The notes beneath the pieces are model-generated. The model was not told the origin of the DNA, did not search any database, and saw only the letters and a list, made by a program, of their open reading frames with translations. A stretch of DNA of 54,016 nucleotides from JAHHLP01 sp041609895 (GTDB taxonomy: Bacteria; Bacteroidota; Rhodothermia; Rhodothermales; JABDKH01): positions 1-54,016 of the forward strand of contig JBFIPX010000003.1 of the NCBI GenBank assembly GCA_041609895.1, in the 5' to 3' direction. The translations under genes and the position numbers were made by a program. Positions 1-9,200 of the stretch are shown piece by piece (the first letter of the stretch is position 1; each line of letters opens with the position of its first letter).

Positions 1-228
1 GAAGCGCGAGCCGGTTTGGCGGTTGGGATTTTGGCGTAAATAGCCGCCGCATACGGCGACTCGTGGAAGCACTGAACGACCTCGTCGTTACTTGGCAGGC
101 CCACGAGCGTTCGTGATAATCGTGACCGCCCAACCGACGGCCGGTTGAAAGACGCCTATCCCGGTTCCGCGGAGCCGCGGCACGGCCATCGGAAGCCACG
201 GCATCATCCTGTCAGCCCTCTCGCGCCC
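1..228. other. Left edge, no supported gene
   Basis: No convincing gene lies between the window edge and the end of mgtE. On the minus strand one reading frame stays open to the edge (about the first 110 bases), but it has no recognisable motif, so a truncated gene there is possible but unsupported. Two CCGCGG palindromes sit close together at 167-172 and 175-180 and could form a small hairpin downstream of mgtE, but no T-run follows, so I do not call a terminator. Confidence 0.4.
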
Positions 229-1635
229 TCACGAAAGGTAGATTAGCGTCGCCAGAACAAAGAACACGCTGATCCCGATGATGTCATTGCTGACCGTGAT
301 GAACGGTCCTGTTGCGAGGGCCGGATCGATGCCAATCCGGTCGAGAACCAGCGGTACGGTTGCGCCGATAGTCGTTGCGAGTACGATCACGATCACAAGT
401 GAAAGGCCCGCAGTAAACGCCAGGACCGACGTCGACGGAGCATCCATGAGCAGCAGTACGGCGGCAGCCAGCGCGACGGCAAGCGCCAATCCGTTAATGA
501 TTGCGACGAGCAACTCCTTGCCGATTCGCCTCAAAAGATCGCTGGTCCAGACGTCGCCTGACGCCAGCCCCTGCACAGCGATCGCTGAACTCTGGATCCC
601 TGCGTTTCCCGCTGTGGACTGGACGATTGGAATAAACGAGGCCAATACCACGGCCTGCTGTAACGTCTGATCAAAGTACGCGATGATCGAGGCCGAGATG
701 CCGGCACCGAAGAGCCCCGTAAGCAGCCAGGGCAGCCGACCACGCGAAACGCGAACGACCGAATCGGTGTGTTCCTCGCCTCCCGCCACACCAACCATTC
801 GCTGGATATCCTCTTCCGCCTCGTCACGAATGACGTCGACGATGTCATCGATCGTGATTCGGCCGATCACACGCTTGAGTTCGTCGATCACGGGAAGCGA
901 AACGCGATCATATCGCTCCATGATGCGAGCCACCTCTTCCTGGTCGAGGGCGGCCAGAACGGACAGGTCGTCGGTATCAAGAACATCGCCCATTCGGGCC
1001 TCCGGCTTGGACAGCAGCAGCCTCTTCAACGACACGCCACCTACCAGAGCCTGGTCCGCATCAACCACGAACACGGCATAGATGGGCTCAACGTGCTCGG
1101 CCTGGCGCCGAACCTCCTCGGTCGCCTGTTCGACTGTCCAGTCCGCCGGCACCGCGACAAACTCGGTGCCCATAATGCCGCCAGCGCTCTCCTCATCGTA
1201 GGCAAGAAGCTCGGTGAGCTCTTCCTTGGCCTCTAGTGCAGGGAGCACCTCCTCGACGACCTCGGCCGGCAGGTCCGCGAGCACGTCAGCCGCGTCATCG
1301 GTAGGCATCTCGTCCAACAGAGCGCTAATGCGCTCGGACCGAACCTCCTCGAGCAGAATGGCGCGAAAATCATCCTCCAGCTCGGGAAGAACCTCACCGC
1401 CCTGCTCAGTAGACAGCCAATGGAAAAGCGTGCGCGCTCGGTCTGACGGCAGGTGCTCCAGAAGGCGGCCGAGATCGGCGGCATGCAGGTCGGTCACAAG
1501 ATTGAGGACCATGCCGCGCTGACCCTCCTCTACGAGTGCCTGGACATTGTCCGCAAGCTCACCGTCCACCTCAATCTGCGAGGGAACGATCTGCGCCACT
1601 GCATCTCCTTCCGTTATGTTCTTGTCCGGCTCCAT
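229..1635 (-). CDS. mgtE: MgtE-type magnesium transporter
   Basis: A 468-residue inner-membrane Mg2+ channel/transporter of the MgtE (SLC41-like) family. The order is as in the family: an N-terminal superhelical MgtE_N domain (about residues 30-140, acidic and rich in Leu-Pro turns), a CBS pair (about 145-270), a connecting helix, and a hydrophobic C-terminal part with about five membrane spans (about 300-468). In characterised homologues the N and CBS domains sense cytoplasmic Mg2+ and gate the pore. The length matches the usual 450-470 residues. The ATG start at 1635 is 33 bases from the end of rsmA, so it is probably the last gene of the TPR-VWA-rsmA-mgtE operon. Confidence in the family is high; ion selectivity is inferred from it. 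Confidence 0.95.
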   Translation of the reverse strand: MEPDKNITEGDAVAQIVPSQIEVDGELADNVQALVEEGQRGMVLNLVTDLHAADLGRLLEHLPSDRARTLFHWLSTEQGGEVLPELEDDFRAILLEEVRSERISALLDEMPTDDAADVLADLPAEVVEEVLPALEAKEELTELLAYDEESAGGIMGTEFVAVPADWTVEQATEEVRRQAEHVEPIYAVFVVDADQALVGGVSLKRLLLSKPEARMGDVLDTDDLSVLAALDQEEVARIMERYDRVSLPVIDELKRVIGRITIDDIVDVIRDEAEEDIQRMVGVAGGEEHTDSVVRVSRGRLPWLLTGLFGAGISASIIAYFDQTLQQAVVLASFIPIVQSTAGNAGIQSSAIAVQGLASGDVWTSDLLRRIGKELLVAIINGLALAVALAAAVLLLMDAPSTSVLAFTAGLSLVIVIVLATTIGATVPLVLDRIGIDPALATGPFITVSNDIIGISVFFVLATLIYLS

Positions 1636-1668
1636 GCAATCCGTTCGTCGAGGGTAGACCGATGCAAA

Positions 1669-2442
1669 TCAGCGCGTAAGATAGCGTGTCAACGCTACAA
1701 ACTCTTCGGGCGCCAGTTCCTCGGCGCGCTTCGATGACCATTGCTCCGGCAACTCGACGCCCATCTCTAGCGTGATGCTCTTCAGGCTATTGCGGAGTGT
1801 CTTCCGACGCTGGTTGAATGCCGTCCGTATCACGCGTTGCAGCTGCCCTTTGTAGCGAACGCGTCTATCCACATCGGCGAAGGCCAACCGAACCACCGCG
1901 CTGGTGACCGACGGCCTCGGCCGGAACACGTTCGCAGACACGCGAAACAGGAGTTCGGGCTTCGAAACAAGCTGCGCAGCGACGCTGAGGATGCCATACT
2001 GCTTTGTACGAGGCACTCCGACGAGTCGCTGGGCGACCTCAAGCTGCATCATAACCACGGCCTCGGCGAGGTATTGAGCGGACTCGAAGAGATCGAAGAG
2101 GATAGGACTCGATATGTTGTACGGGAGATTGCCGATGACATGCAGCGGCCTCCCCTTATCGGCCGCAATACTGGACCAGTCGACCTTCAACACGTCCATG
2201 GTTCGAAGTACGAGGTTGGGGTGTTCGGCGCGCAGATGATCGGCTGCCCGTTCATCGATTTCAATCGCAGTGATGTCACGATGCCGCTCGACCAGGAAAC
2301 CTGTTAGCGCCCCCAGCCCCGGACCGATCTCAACGACCGCGTCGTTCTCGCCTGCCTGAAGTGACTCTACGATTTTGCGGGCCGTATTCGGATCAACAAG
2401 GAAGTGCTGGCCGAGCGATTTCTTGGGTGGAACTTCGGGCAT
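1669..2442 (-). CDS. rsmA: 16S rRNA dimethyladenosine transferase RsmA (KsgA)
   Basis: A 257-residue SAM-dependent enzyme that dimethylates A1518 and A1519 in helix 45 of 16S rRNA late in 30S assembly. The opening KKSLGQHFL box, the SAM-binding EIGPGLGALT loop (about residues 39-48) and the catalytic NLPYNIS motif (about residue 105) are all intact. The C-terminal RNA-binding region with RRKTLRN is also typical. The ATG at 2442 fits family N-termini (MPEVPPKKSLGQHF). It lies 32 bases after the VWA gene and 33 bases before mgtE on the same strand, which suggests cotranscription. Confidence 0.97.
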   Translation of the reverse strand: MPEVPPKKSLGQHFLVDPNTARKIVESLQAGENDAVVEIGPGLGALTGFLVERHRDITAIEIDERAADHLRAEHPNLVLRTMDVLKVDWSSIAADKGRPLHVIGNLPYNISSPILFDLFESAQYLAEAVVMMQLEVAQRLVGVPRTKQYGILSVAAQLVSKPELLFRVSANVFRPRPSVTSAVVRLAFADVDRRVRYKGQLQRVIRTAFNQRRKTLRNSLKSITLEMGVELPEQWSSKRAEELAPEEFVALTRYLTR

Positions 2443-2474
2443 TCGGGACCTGCCTGCCGGCGGCTACTCGCTCA

Positions 2475-3566
2475 TCAGCGTACGCGGCGACGGCGATTGC
2501 GTACGTAGTCCTCGAAAATGAACGATCCGAGATTGTCGAGTGACGCGTAATACGCCCTGCCCTGATTCGCCTCCGTCAGTTTGTGGACGAACTGCTGGAG
2601 GTACGGGTCGCGCGCAACCATGAACGTAGTAATCGTGATGCGCTCGCGTCTGCACCGCGTCGCCTCATCCAGCACCCTGTTTACGATACGCCGATCAAGG
2701 CCGAAGGCGTTACGATACATACGGCCATATTCAATGTGGCAACTGGGCTTGCCATCTGTGATCATGAAGACTTGCTTGTTGCGATTCTTGCGCCGGCGCA
2801 GGATATCTCGCGCGCGCTCCAAGCCCGCTCGCGTGTTCGTATAGTAGGGCCCGACCTGTAGGTAAGGGAGATCCGCCACCGATACCTCCCAGGCATCGTT
2901 CCCGAAGGCGACGATGTCCAGCGTGTCTTTCGGGTAGCGCGTCATGATCAATTCCGAAAGAGCAAGTGCGGTCTTCCGAGCAGGCGTAATTCGATCCTCA
3001 CCATAGAGGACCATCGAGTGCGAAAGATCGATCATCAAGACGGTCGCCACGCTGGTCTGATGATCCGTCTCATAGACCTGAAAATCATCTTCAGCGAGAC
3101 TCCACTCCCCGGTACCGCATCGATGAAACGCGTTCGACAACGTTCCCGTGAGATCCAGCTGGTTTACATCGTCCCCGAACTGCCAGGGGCGGGTTTCCGG
3201 CTGCCTCTCATCCCCGGCGCCTGAGAAGGGCGTCTTGTGCCTTCCACGCTTTCCCTTGCGCAGTGATCGGAAGATTTCTTCCAACGACCGCTGGCGCAGC
3301 GTTCGTTCGGTACGTGCCGTGATCTGAACAACTGCATCAACATCCTCCGTGAGATAGCCCTGCTTCTTGAGCTCCTCTATGAAGTCGCCTATGCCCATAC
3401 CGTCCCGTGTGATGTCGTGTTGCTCGTCGAGCGCCGTCAACCATCGCAAAGCCTCACCCGCATCTCCCGCCGTGTATTCAAGCAGCTGAAGAAAGAGATC
3501 GAGAAGCTGCTGGAACTCTGACGCCGCCCCTTGACGCGCCTGCCATTCGGAATAGACGAACTTCAT
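2475..3566 (-). CDS. VWA-domain protein with intact MIDAS
   Basis: A 363-residue protein without signal peptide or membrane span, so probably cytoplasmic. Residues 1-110 are helical and charged. A von Willebrand factor A domain fills about 170-350. The metal-ion-dependent adhesion site is complete in its first element: D180, S182 and S184 (DLSHS), followed by a later MITDG strand typical of the conserved second Asp. Bacterial VWA proteins of this kind often partner MoxR-type AAA ATPases as chaperone or metal-insertion modules, but no MoxR gene lies in this window. The gene ends 32 bases before rsmA and begins 5 bases after the TPR gene stop, so it is likely cotranscribed with both. The role is unknown. 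Confidence 0.85.
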   Translation of the reverse strand: MKFVYSEWQARQGAASEFQQLLDLFLQLLEYTAGDAGEALRWLTALDEQHDITRDGMGIGDFIEELKKQGYLTEDVDAVVQITARTERTLRQRSLEEIFRSLRKGKRGRHKTPFSGAGDERQPETRPWQFGDDVNQLDLTGTLSNAFHRCGTGEWSLAEDDFQVYETDHQTSVATVLMIDLSHSMVLYGEDRITPARKTALALSELIMTRYPKDTLDIVAFGNDAWEVSVADLPYLQVGPYYTNTRAGLERARDILRRRKNRNKQVFMITDGKPSCHIEYGRMYRNAFGLDRRIVNRVLDEATRCRRERITITTFMVARDPYLQQFVHKLTEANQGRAYYASLDNLGSFIFEDYVRNRRRRVR

Positions 3567-3571
3567 ATGTC

Positions 3572-4762
3572 CTATCCGCGGTACGGTCTCTTGAGGTATC
3601 GTTCGGCGTTCTCGCGCGATCGTGCGTGCTCCTTCATCTTAAGGACCTCGCGATACCGGGCAGTCGCCGTCTGGCGCCTGCCCATCGCGTCGTATGCCAT
3701 CCCCTGCCTGAGTCGTCCCATCACCTTGAAGTACGAATCGTCGTTATTGCGTGCCGCGAGCGCCTCGAGCTGGTGCAGATACGTAAGCGCAGATTCGAAG
3801 TCGCGCTTGCTCATCTCGCGTCGGGCAAGATAGTATAGCGACTGCTCTGCAAGGGCGGCGTTGTAACCCGTCTGACCCTGCTTGAAGAGTTCGACGATCT
3901 CACGAAAGATCTCTTCCGATCGATCCCAGCGGTTCCAGCGGGCGTATACGCGCCCCTCGAGACCATGAAAGAACGCATTTCGCGGATATTGCTCGCGCAG
4001 CCACGTTACGTGCCGTACGCATTCGTCGAAGTCAAGCTCGTACAGGTAGTTGATTTGCAGAAGAAAGTAGGCGGCCTCCGCCTTGATAAAGTGGCCGTTT
4101 TCTGCCGTGTGTTTCATCTCGGCCAGACCACGCTCCCGATCGCCTTTTGGGAAGAAGACCATCACCGGCTTAACGAAAGGGTGCTTCTCCGGGACGACCG
4201 CCGCGAAATAATCGTAGATGCCTTTGCCAAAAGAGAAGTCCGGATTCTGCTTCTCCAGCTCTGGTACTCCCAATACATAGTCCATCGCCTTCTTTCCGTC
4301 CATCGCCGCCTTGAACCAGTCCCCACGATTGGATCGCAGGCGACCCCGAAAACCGAGTGCCGCGCCCTTAAAGAACATCGCATCGACATCCTTCTCGTCG
4401 CGCTTCAGCAACCGGTCAGAGCGCTCAATGACCTCGTCCATCGCCGAATAGAAAGCCTGATCGTGGCTCGTGTCCTGGATATCGAGAAGGATCTCCCACC
4501 AGGTGGTGAGGGATTTCATGAACGGGCCGATGGGATGACCGGGATACCTGGTATCGATTTGGTCGAACGCCGCCCGCGCCCGGTCAAACTCCAGGTTGTA
4601 CAGATGGTCGAGACCTGTCTTGCCAACGTCCCGCACATACGGATCTGACAGTACCGACGAGGACCCGTCCGCCTGTGCCCATACCGTGGGCGAGTGACCG
4701 ATGACTAACACCGTACCGGCAATTAGCCCAAGTGTCATCAAAATGTCTGATTTCCTGATCAT
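3572..4762 (-). CDS. Exported TPR-repeat protein
   Basis: A 396-residue protein with an N-terminal signal peptide (hydrophobic stretch at about 8-28, with a probable AQA cleavage site near residue 31). The rest is helical with degenerate tetratricopeptide-like pairs: an early one (about 50-80, with LEFDRARAAFDQID), and clear ones at about 255-385 containing typical W/Y-A-R-x-G-R and L-Y-Y-L-A-R-R segments. It should act in the periplasm or at the membrane as a protein-interaction scaffold. It is the first gene of the operon with the VWA protein, rsmA and mgtE; VWA and TPR proteins are often paired in Bacteroidota gene sets. The function is not known. Confidence 0.8.
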   Translation of the reverse strand: MIRKSDILMTLGLIAGTVLVIGHSPTVWAQADGSSSVLSDPYVRDVGKTGLDHLYNLEFDRARAAFDQIDTRYPGHPIGPFMKSLTTWWEILLDIQDTSHDQAFYSAMDEVIERSDRLLKRDEKDVDAMFFKGAALGFRGRLRSNRGDWFKAAMDGKKAMDYVLGVPELEKQNPDFSFGKGIYDYFAAVVPEKHPFVKPVMVFFPKGDRERGLAEMKHTAENGHFIKAEAAYFLLQINYLYELDFDECVRHVTWLREQYPRNAFFHGLEGRVYARWNRWDRSEEIFREIVELFKQGQTGYNAALAEQSLYYLARREMSKRDFESALTYLHQLEALAARNNDDSYFKVMGRLRQGMAYDAMGRRQTATARYREVLKMKEHARSRENAERYLKRPYRG

Positions 4763-4847
4763 GTGTGTCCCGCGTGCTGATCGAACGAATTAAAAGGACC
4801 CCTTGGTGCGGTGTTCCTACTGTTTCGGGCACTACTCCTTTCAATGC

Positions 4848-4876
4848 AAAAAGGGCACCGCATCCGCGGTACCCTT
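4848..4876 (-). terminator. Rho-independent terminator of bioY
   Basis: On the minus strand an 11-base stem with one mismatch (AAGGGTACCGC against GCGGTGCCCTT) closes on a short loop and is followed by five T. It lies 40 bases downstream of the bioY stop and upstream of the TPR gene, so it separates the two units. Confidence 0.8.
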
Positions 4877-4915
4877 GCATATTGGCTTCCTGATTTGAAA
4901 CGTTTCGGCTGGTCC

Positions 4916-5503
4916 CTAGTCGGCTCTGAACGTTCGCGTGCCGGTATAGACCATGCCGAGCAGGAGGACCTTGAGAATGTCAACGGGAATGAAGCGTAGC
5001 CATCCTTTGTCAATCGATTCGATCCACGTTTCGTGACCGGCCGCAAAATGCAGCCAGAGTACTCCGAGAGAGAACAAACACACCGATCCCGCAGCCATCG
5101 AAAGGACGCTGCCAGTGAGGCTATTCCATCTCTTTGACACGGCGCCTACCACGGCCGCTGCAACGGGAAACCCGAACAGATAACCTGCCGAGGCAGCTCC
5201 GAGGAGGTACGCGGGTCCATAGCCGTCCCCGGCATATACAGGAAATAACAGTCCGAGGGTAAGATACAGCAGTTGCGACACCATGCCGTTCCGCCAGCCG
5301 AGGTAGAGGCCGCTTCCGTAGACGGCAACGGTCTGAAGAGTGAACGGCACCTCCCAAAGATAAATCCGAACCTGTGCGCCGAGCACGGTCAGTAGGCAGA
5401 ACGTCACGATGCCTGCGATCTGAAGGCTCGCCGAAGCCCGATCCTGATGAAGCTGATCGATAGCGGCCCTTCGCGGCACGCTCAAGGTGGTGAGGTTCGT
5501 CAT
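4916..5503 (-). CDS. bioY: BioY biotin transporter S-component
   Basis: A 195-residue membrane protein with about six hydrophobic spans. It is the substrate-binding S-component of an ECF-type biotin importer. Family marks include the VPFTLQTVAVY segment (about residues 53-63), the YLTLGLLFPVYAGDG stretch after span three, and GPAYLLG-x-GYLFGFP. No ECF ATPase (BioM) or T-component (BioN) gene is nearby; solitary BioY proteins are known either to work alone or to use a shared energising module. The ATG at 5503 is the only start that preserves the family N-terminus. I saw no BirA-type operator upstream. A terminator follows it. Confidence 0.9.
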   Translation of the reverse strand: MTNLTTLSVPRRAAIDQLHQDRASASLQIAGIVTFCLLTVLGAQVRIYLWEVPFTLQTVAVYGSGLYLGWRNGMVSQLLYLTLGLLFPVYAGDGYGPAYLLGAASAGYLFGFPVAAAVVGAVSKRWNSLTGSVLSMAAGSVCLFSLGVLWLHFAAGHETWIESIDKGWLRFIPVDILKVLLLGMVYTGTRTFRAD

Positions 5504-5593
5504 TCCGGGTAAGAAGCTGGTCCTGACTGATGAACGATGGCCGTAAGGCCGCCGTTATAATAAGGAATTCGCTACATGATCCCGGACGCCGGC

Positions 5594-6217
5594 TTACGGA
5601 TTTTCGTAGTATCTCTTCGGGGGCCAAACCGCACCATCGTCCATGCCGTGGCCCGTTTCCCTGTCGAACCGGAGGTTGAGTTCGGTCTGCTGCGCGGATA
5701 TCTCCTCTACCGTTGCCTTGGCCTGGCTGTCGAGCATGGCGCAGTCATCAGCCCGCATTCCTGTGAGCGCTTGATAGAGTTGCGTTGTCGACTCGTCCAC
5801 AATACGGTAGTGCTCACCTTCGTGGGTTATGAGTTTGTCCAGAAACGCGTCCCATGCTCTTTGCAACCGCTCGGGACTCTCATCCCGCTGTACCCATTGA
5901 GGAAGGAGCATCACCACGTCCGTTCGAACTCCTACATTTTCGAGTTTGCAGTAGGCGCCCCGCTCTACGCGTCTATAAGAGAAGCCGGTTTGCGAGGTTG
6001 TGGTCGCGTAGAAAAGTGCTTCATCAGATCGCGGACCGTTATCCTGCAGAGACTGCGAAATCTCTCTGACGCTTGTTCCGTTAACAGTGTAGTACTGGTA
6101 TGAAATGTTGACCCGAACACCGGGGCGAACTGCCGTGGACGTTCGATTCTGAGCTGCGGTGGGATGCGTCGGAAACGCAAGAATGAGGAAGGCGAATCCG
6201 ATCGCAAGTCGCATCAT
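5594..6217 (-). CDS. DUF922-family predicted zinc protease
   Basis: A 207-residue exported protein. A signal peptide covers residues 1-22 (cleavage likely after PTAA). The core resembles the DUF922 family of predicted periplasmic Zn-dependent proteases: an N-terminal beta region containing YQYYTVNGTSVREI (about 41-54), then a helix carrying HEGEH at 132-136, which matches the HExxH zinc motif, and a C-terminal helix where a third ligand would lie. Its ATG overlaps the metH stop codon as ATGA, so it is translationally coupled to metH. There is no evident functional link to methionine synthesis. Proteolytic activity is inferred from the motif only. Confidence 0.8.
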   Translation of the reverse strand: MMRLAIGFAFLILAFPTHPTAAQNRTSTAVRPGVRVNISYQYYTVNGTSVREISQSLQDNGPRSDEALFYATTTSQTGFSYRRVERGAYCKLENVGVRTDVVMLLPQWVQRDESPERLQRAWDAFLDKLITHEGEHYRIVDESTTQLYQALTGMRADDCAMLDSQAKATVEEISAQQTELNLRFDRETGHGMDDGAVWPPKRYYENP

Positions 6218-9200
6218 ATGGCAGCCGGAGGAGCGTCTAAGGGTTCTCGAAGGGGTTCGTAGGCGAGACGTGGCGCCAGCCAGCGCTCCATCTCGGTTAG
6301 TTCGACGCCTTTGCGTCGCGCGTAGTCGATCAACTGGTCCTTTTGCAGCTTACCGACGTTGAAGTAATCGGCATTTGGATGTGCGAAATAAAGTCCGCAC
6401 ACGGACGCAGCCGGATACATGGCGAGGCTCTCCGTAAGTGAGATGCCAGCAACCTCTTCGACATCCAGGAGCCGCCAAATCGTTAGCTTCTCTGTGTGGT
6501 CGGGCTGAGCCGGATATCCCGGTGCCGGCCGAATGCCGCGGTACTTCTCGCGAATCAGATCTTCGTTCGTTAGTTGTTCGTTACGCGAGTAGCCCCACAG
6601 CTCACGCCGGACTCGCTCGTGCAGCCACTCTGCAAAGGCCTCTGCCAACCGATCTGCCAGCGACTTGACCATAATCGCAGCATAGTCGTCAAGCTCAGCC
6701 TCGAATTGCTCTACGAGCGCTGCAATGCCATGGCCAGCCGTAACGGCAAAGGCCCCGATAAAATCGGAGACGCCCGACTCTCGCGGCGCTACAAAATCGG
6801 CCAGCGCTCGATTCGGTCTGCCGGTGGTCTTCCTCGACTGCTGTCGCAAGGTGTGAAGCCGCGCCACCTCGCCCGACATGCTTGCGTCTGAGAAGACGAT
6901 GATGTCGTCGCCCACTGAGCACGCGGGAAACAGGCCGGCAACGCCACGCGGCACGACAGACGGTTCTGACGCCATGACGTCGAGGTACTTCTCGGCGTCG
7001 CCCAGAAGTCGCCTTGCCTCGGCGCCGGCGCGTTCATCCTTAAGCACCCCTGGATACTTGCCCGGGATTTCCCAGGCCTGAAGAAACGGGGTCCAGTCTA
7101 TGAACTCCCTCAGATGTCCGACGGTAACGTGCTCGATGGGATGTACGCCAAGCTCGGCCGGAGGCGTGATTGGAACAGACTGCCAGTCGCACGTGAACCT
7201 GTTGTCACGAGCCTCGGAGATGGACAGGTATACGCGACCACCCTCCCGATCAGCAAAACGCTTCCGGACGTCCGAGTAGTCCGCATTGACTCCGTCGACA
7301 AAGGAACCTCGCTGTTCGGCCGAAACAAGGCTGCTGACCGTAGAAACGCCACGTGAGGCGTCGAGAACGTGCACGACCGGCTTCGAATACTCAGGCGCGA
7401 TCTTGACGGCTGTATGCACCTTGGATGTAGTCGCGCCGCCAATCAGCAGCGGCTGCGTGAACCCCTCGCGCTCGAGTTCACGCGCAACGTGAACCATCTC
7501 GTCGAGTGACGGCGTGATGAGACCACTAAGCCCGATCACATCCACATCGTGTTCGCGGGCCTCTCGCAGGATGCGGTCACTCGGAACCATAACTCCGAGG
7601 TCAACGATGTCAAAGTTGTTACACCCGAGAACGACCCCGACGATGTTCTTGCCAATGTCGTGAACATCGCCCTTGACGGTCGCCAAAAGCACCCGGGTCC
7701 GTTTCTTCTGCTCGACCCCGTCGAGAGCGGTCTCTCGCTCGATGATGGGCGTCAGGTACGCCACCGCCTTCTTCATGACACGTGCGCTCTTGACTACCTG
7801 TGGCAAGAACATCTTGCCTTGCCCGAACAGATCGCCGACGACGTTCATCCCATCCATGAGCGGGCCCTCGATCACGTCGATGGCGCGACCCAGCTCCTGG
7901 TGGGCTTCGGCCACGTCATCCTCGACGTAGTCGACAATTCCTTTGACCAGAGCATGCTTGAGCCGCTCCCGCACCGGCGCAGCGCGCCACTCGTGGACCT
8001 TCTCGTCACCAGACTGTTCTACCGATGCGACGGTCTCGGCGAACGACACGAGACGCTCGGTGGCGTCTGGCCGACGGTCGAAGAGAACATCCTCAATCAG
8101 CTCCCGCAGTTCTGCATCGATCTCCTCGTACACCTCGAGTTGACCTGCATTGACGATTCCCATGTCCATGCCAGCCTGTATGGCGTGGTAGAGAAAGGCT
8201 GCGTGCATCGCCTCGCGCACGCGATCGTTGCCGCGAAATGAAAATGACAGATTGCTCACGCCACCGGACACATGCGCATGAGGCAAATTCTCCTTGATCC
8301 AGCGCGCCGCCTCGATAAAGTCGATGGCGTATCGATTGTGTTCGGGAATACCGGTCGCGACAGCGAAAATGTTAGGATCGAAGATGATGTCTTGCGCCGG
8401 AAATCCTTCTTCAACCAGGATGTCATATGCCCTTTTGCAGATCTGAATCCGACGCTCTAGTGAGTCAGCCTGTCCCTGCTCGTCGAAAGCCATTACAATC
8501 ACGGCGGCCCCATAGGCACGAGCCGTCCTCGCATGGTCACGAAACACATGTTCGCCTTCCTTTAGGCTGATCGAATTAACGACCGGCTTTCCCTGGACGC
8601 ATTTGAGGCCCGCCTCAATCACTGACCATTTCGACGAGTCGATTACAGTCGGGACCTTCGATATGTCGGGTTCGGATGCGATCAGCTGCAGAAAGCGTGT
8701 CATCGCTTGCTCAGAGTCGAGCAGCCCTTCGTCCATGTTGACGTCGATCATCTGCGCGCCGTTTTCAACCTGTTGCGCGGCTACGGAAAGCGCCTCCTCG
8801 TAGTCATCCTCCTTGATGAGTCGTGCGAAACGCCGTGAACCCGTCACATTGGTACGCTCGCCGATGTTGACGAAGTTGAGATCAGGTCGGAATTCGAGCG
8901 TCTCGAGACCGCTAACCCGCAACCTTACCGGTGGCTCGGCGAACTGGCGAGGTGCGAGACCGAACACGGCGTCCGCCATCGCTCTAATGTGGTCCGGTGT
9001 CGTGCCGCAACAGCCGCCTACGATGTTCACGAAACCATCAGCCGCGTACTGCCGGATCTGATCAGCCATGAACTCGGGCGTCTCGTCGTATCCGCCGAAC
9101 TCGTTGGGCAGACCGGCATTCGGATACAAGCTGGTAGCAATAGGAGCCTCTACGGAAATCTCCTCGATGAAGGGGCGCATCTGCGACGACCCCAGTGCAC

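Noticed and set aside
7549..8241. A 230-residue plus-strand frame over metH
   Set aside because: It is antisense to the conserved B12-binding region of MetH and shows no domain or ribosome binding site.
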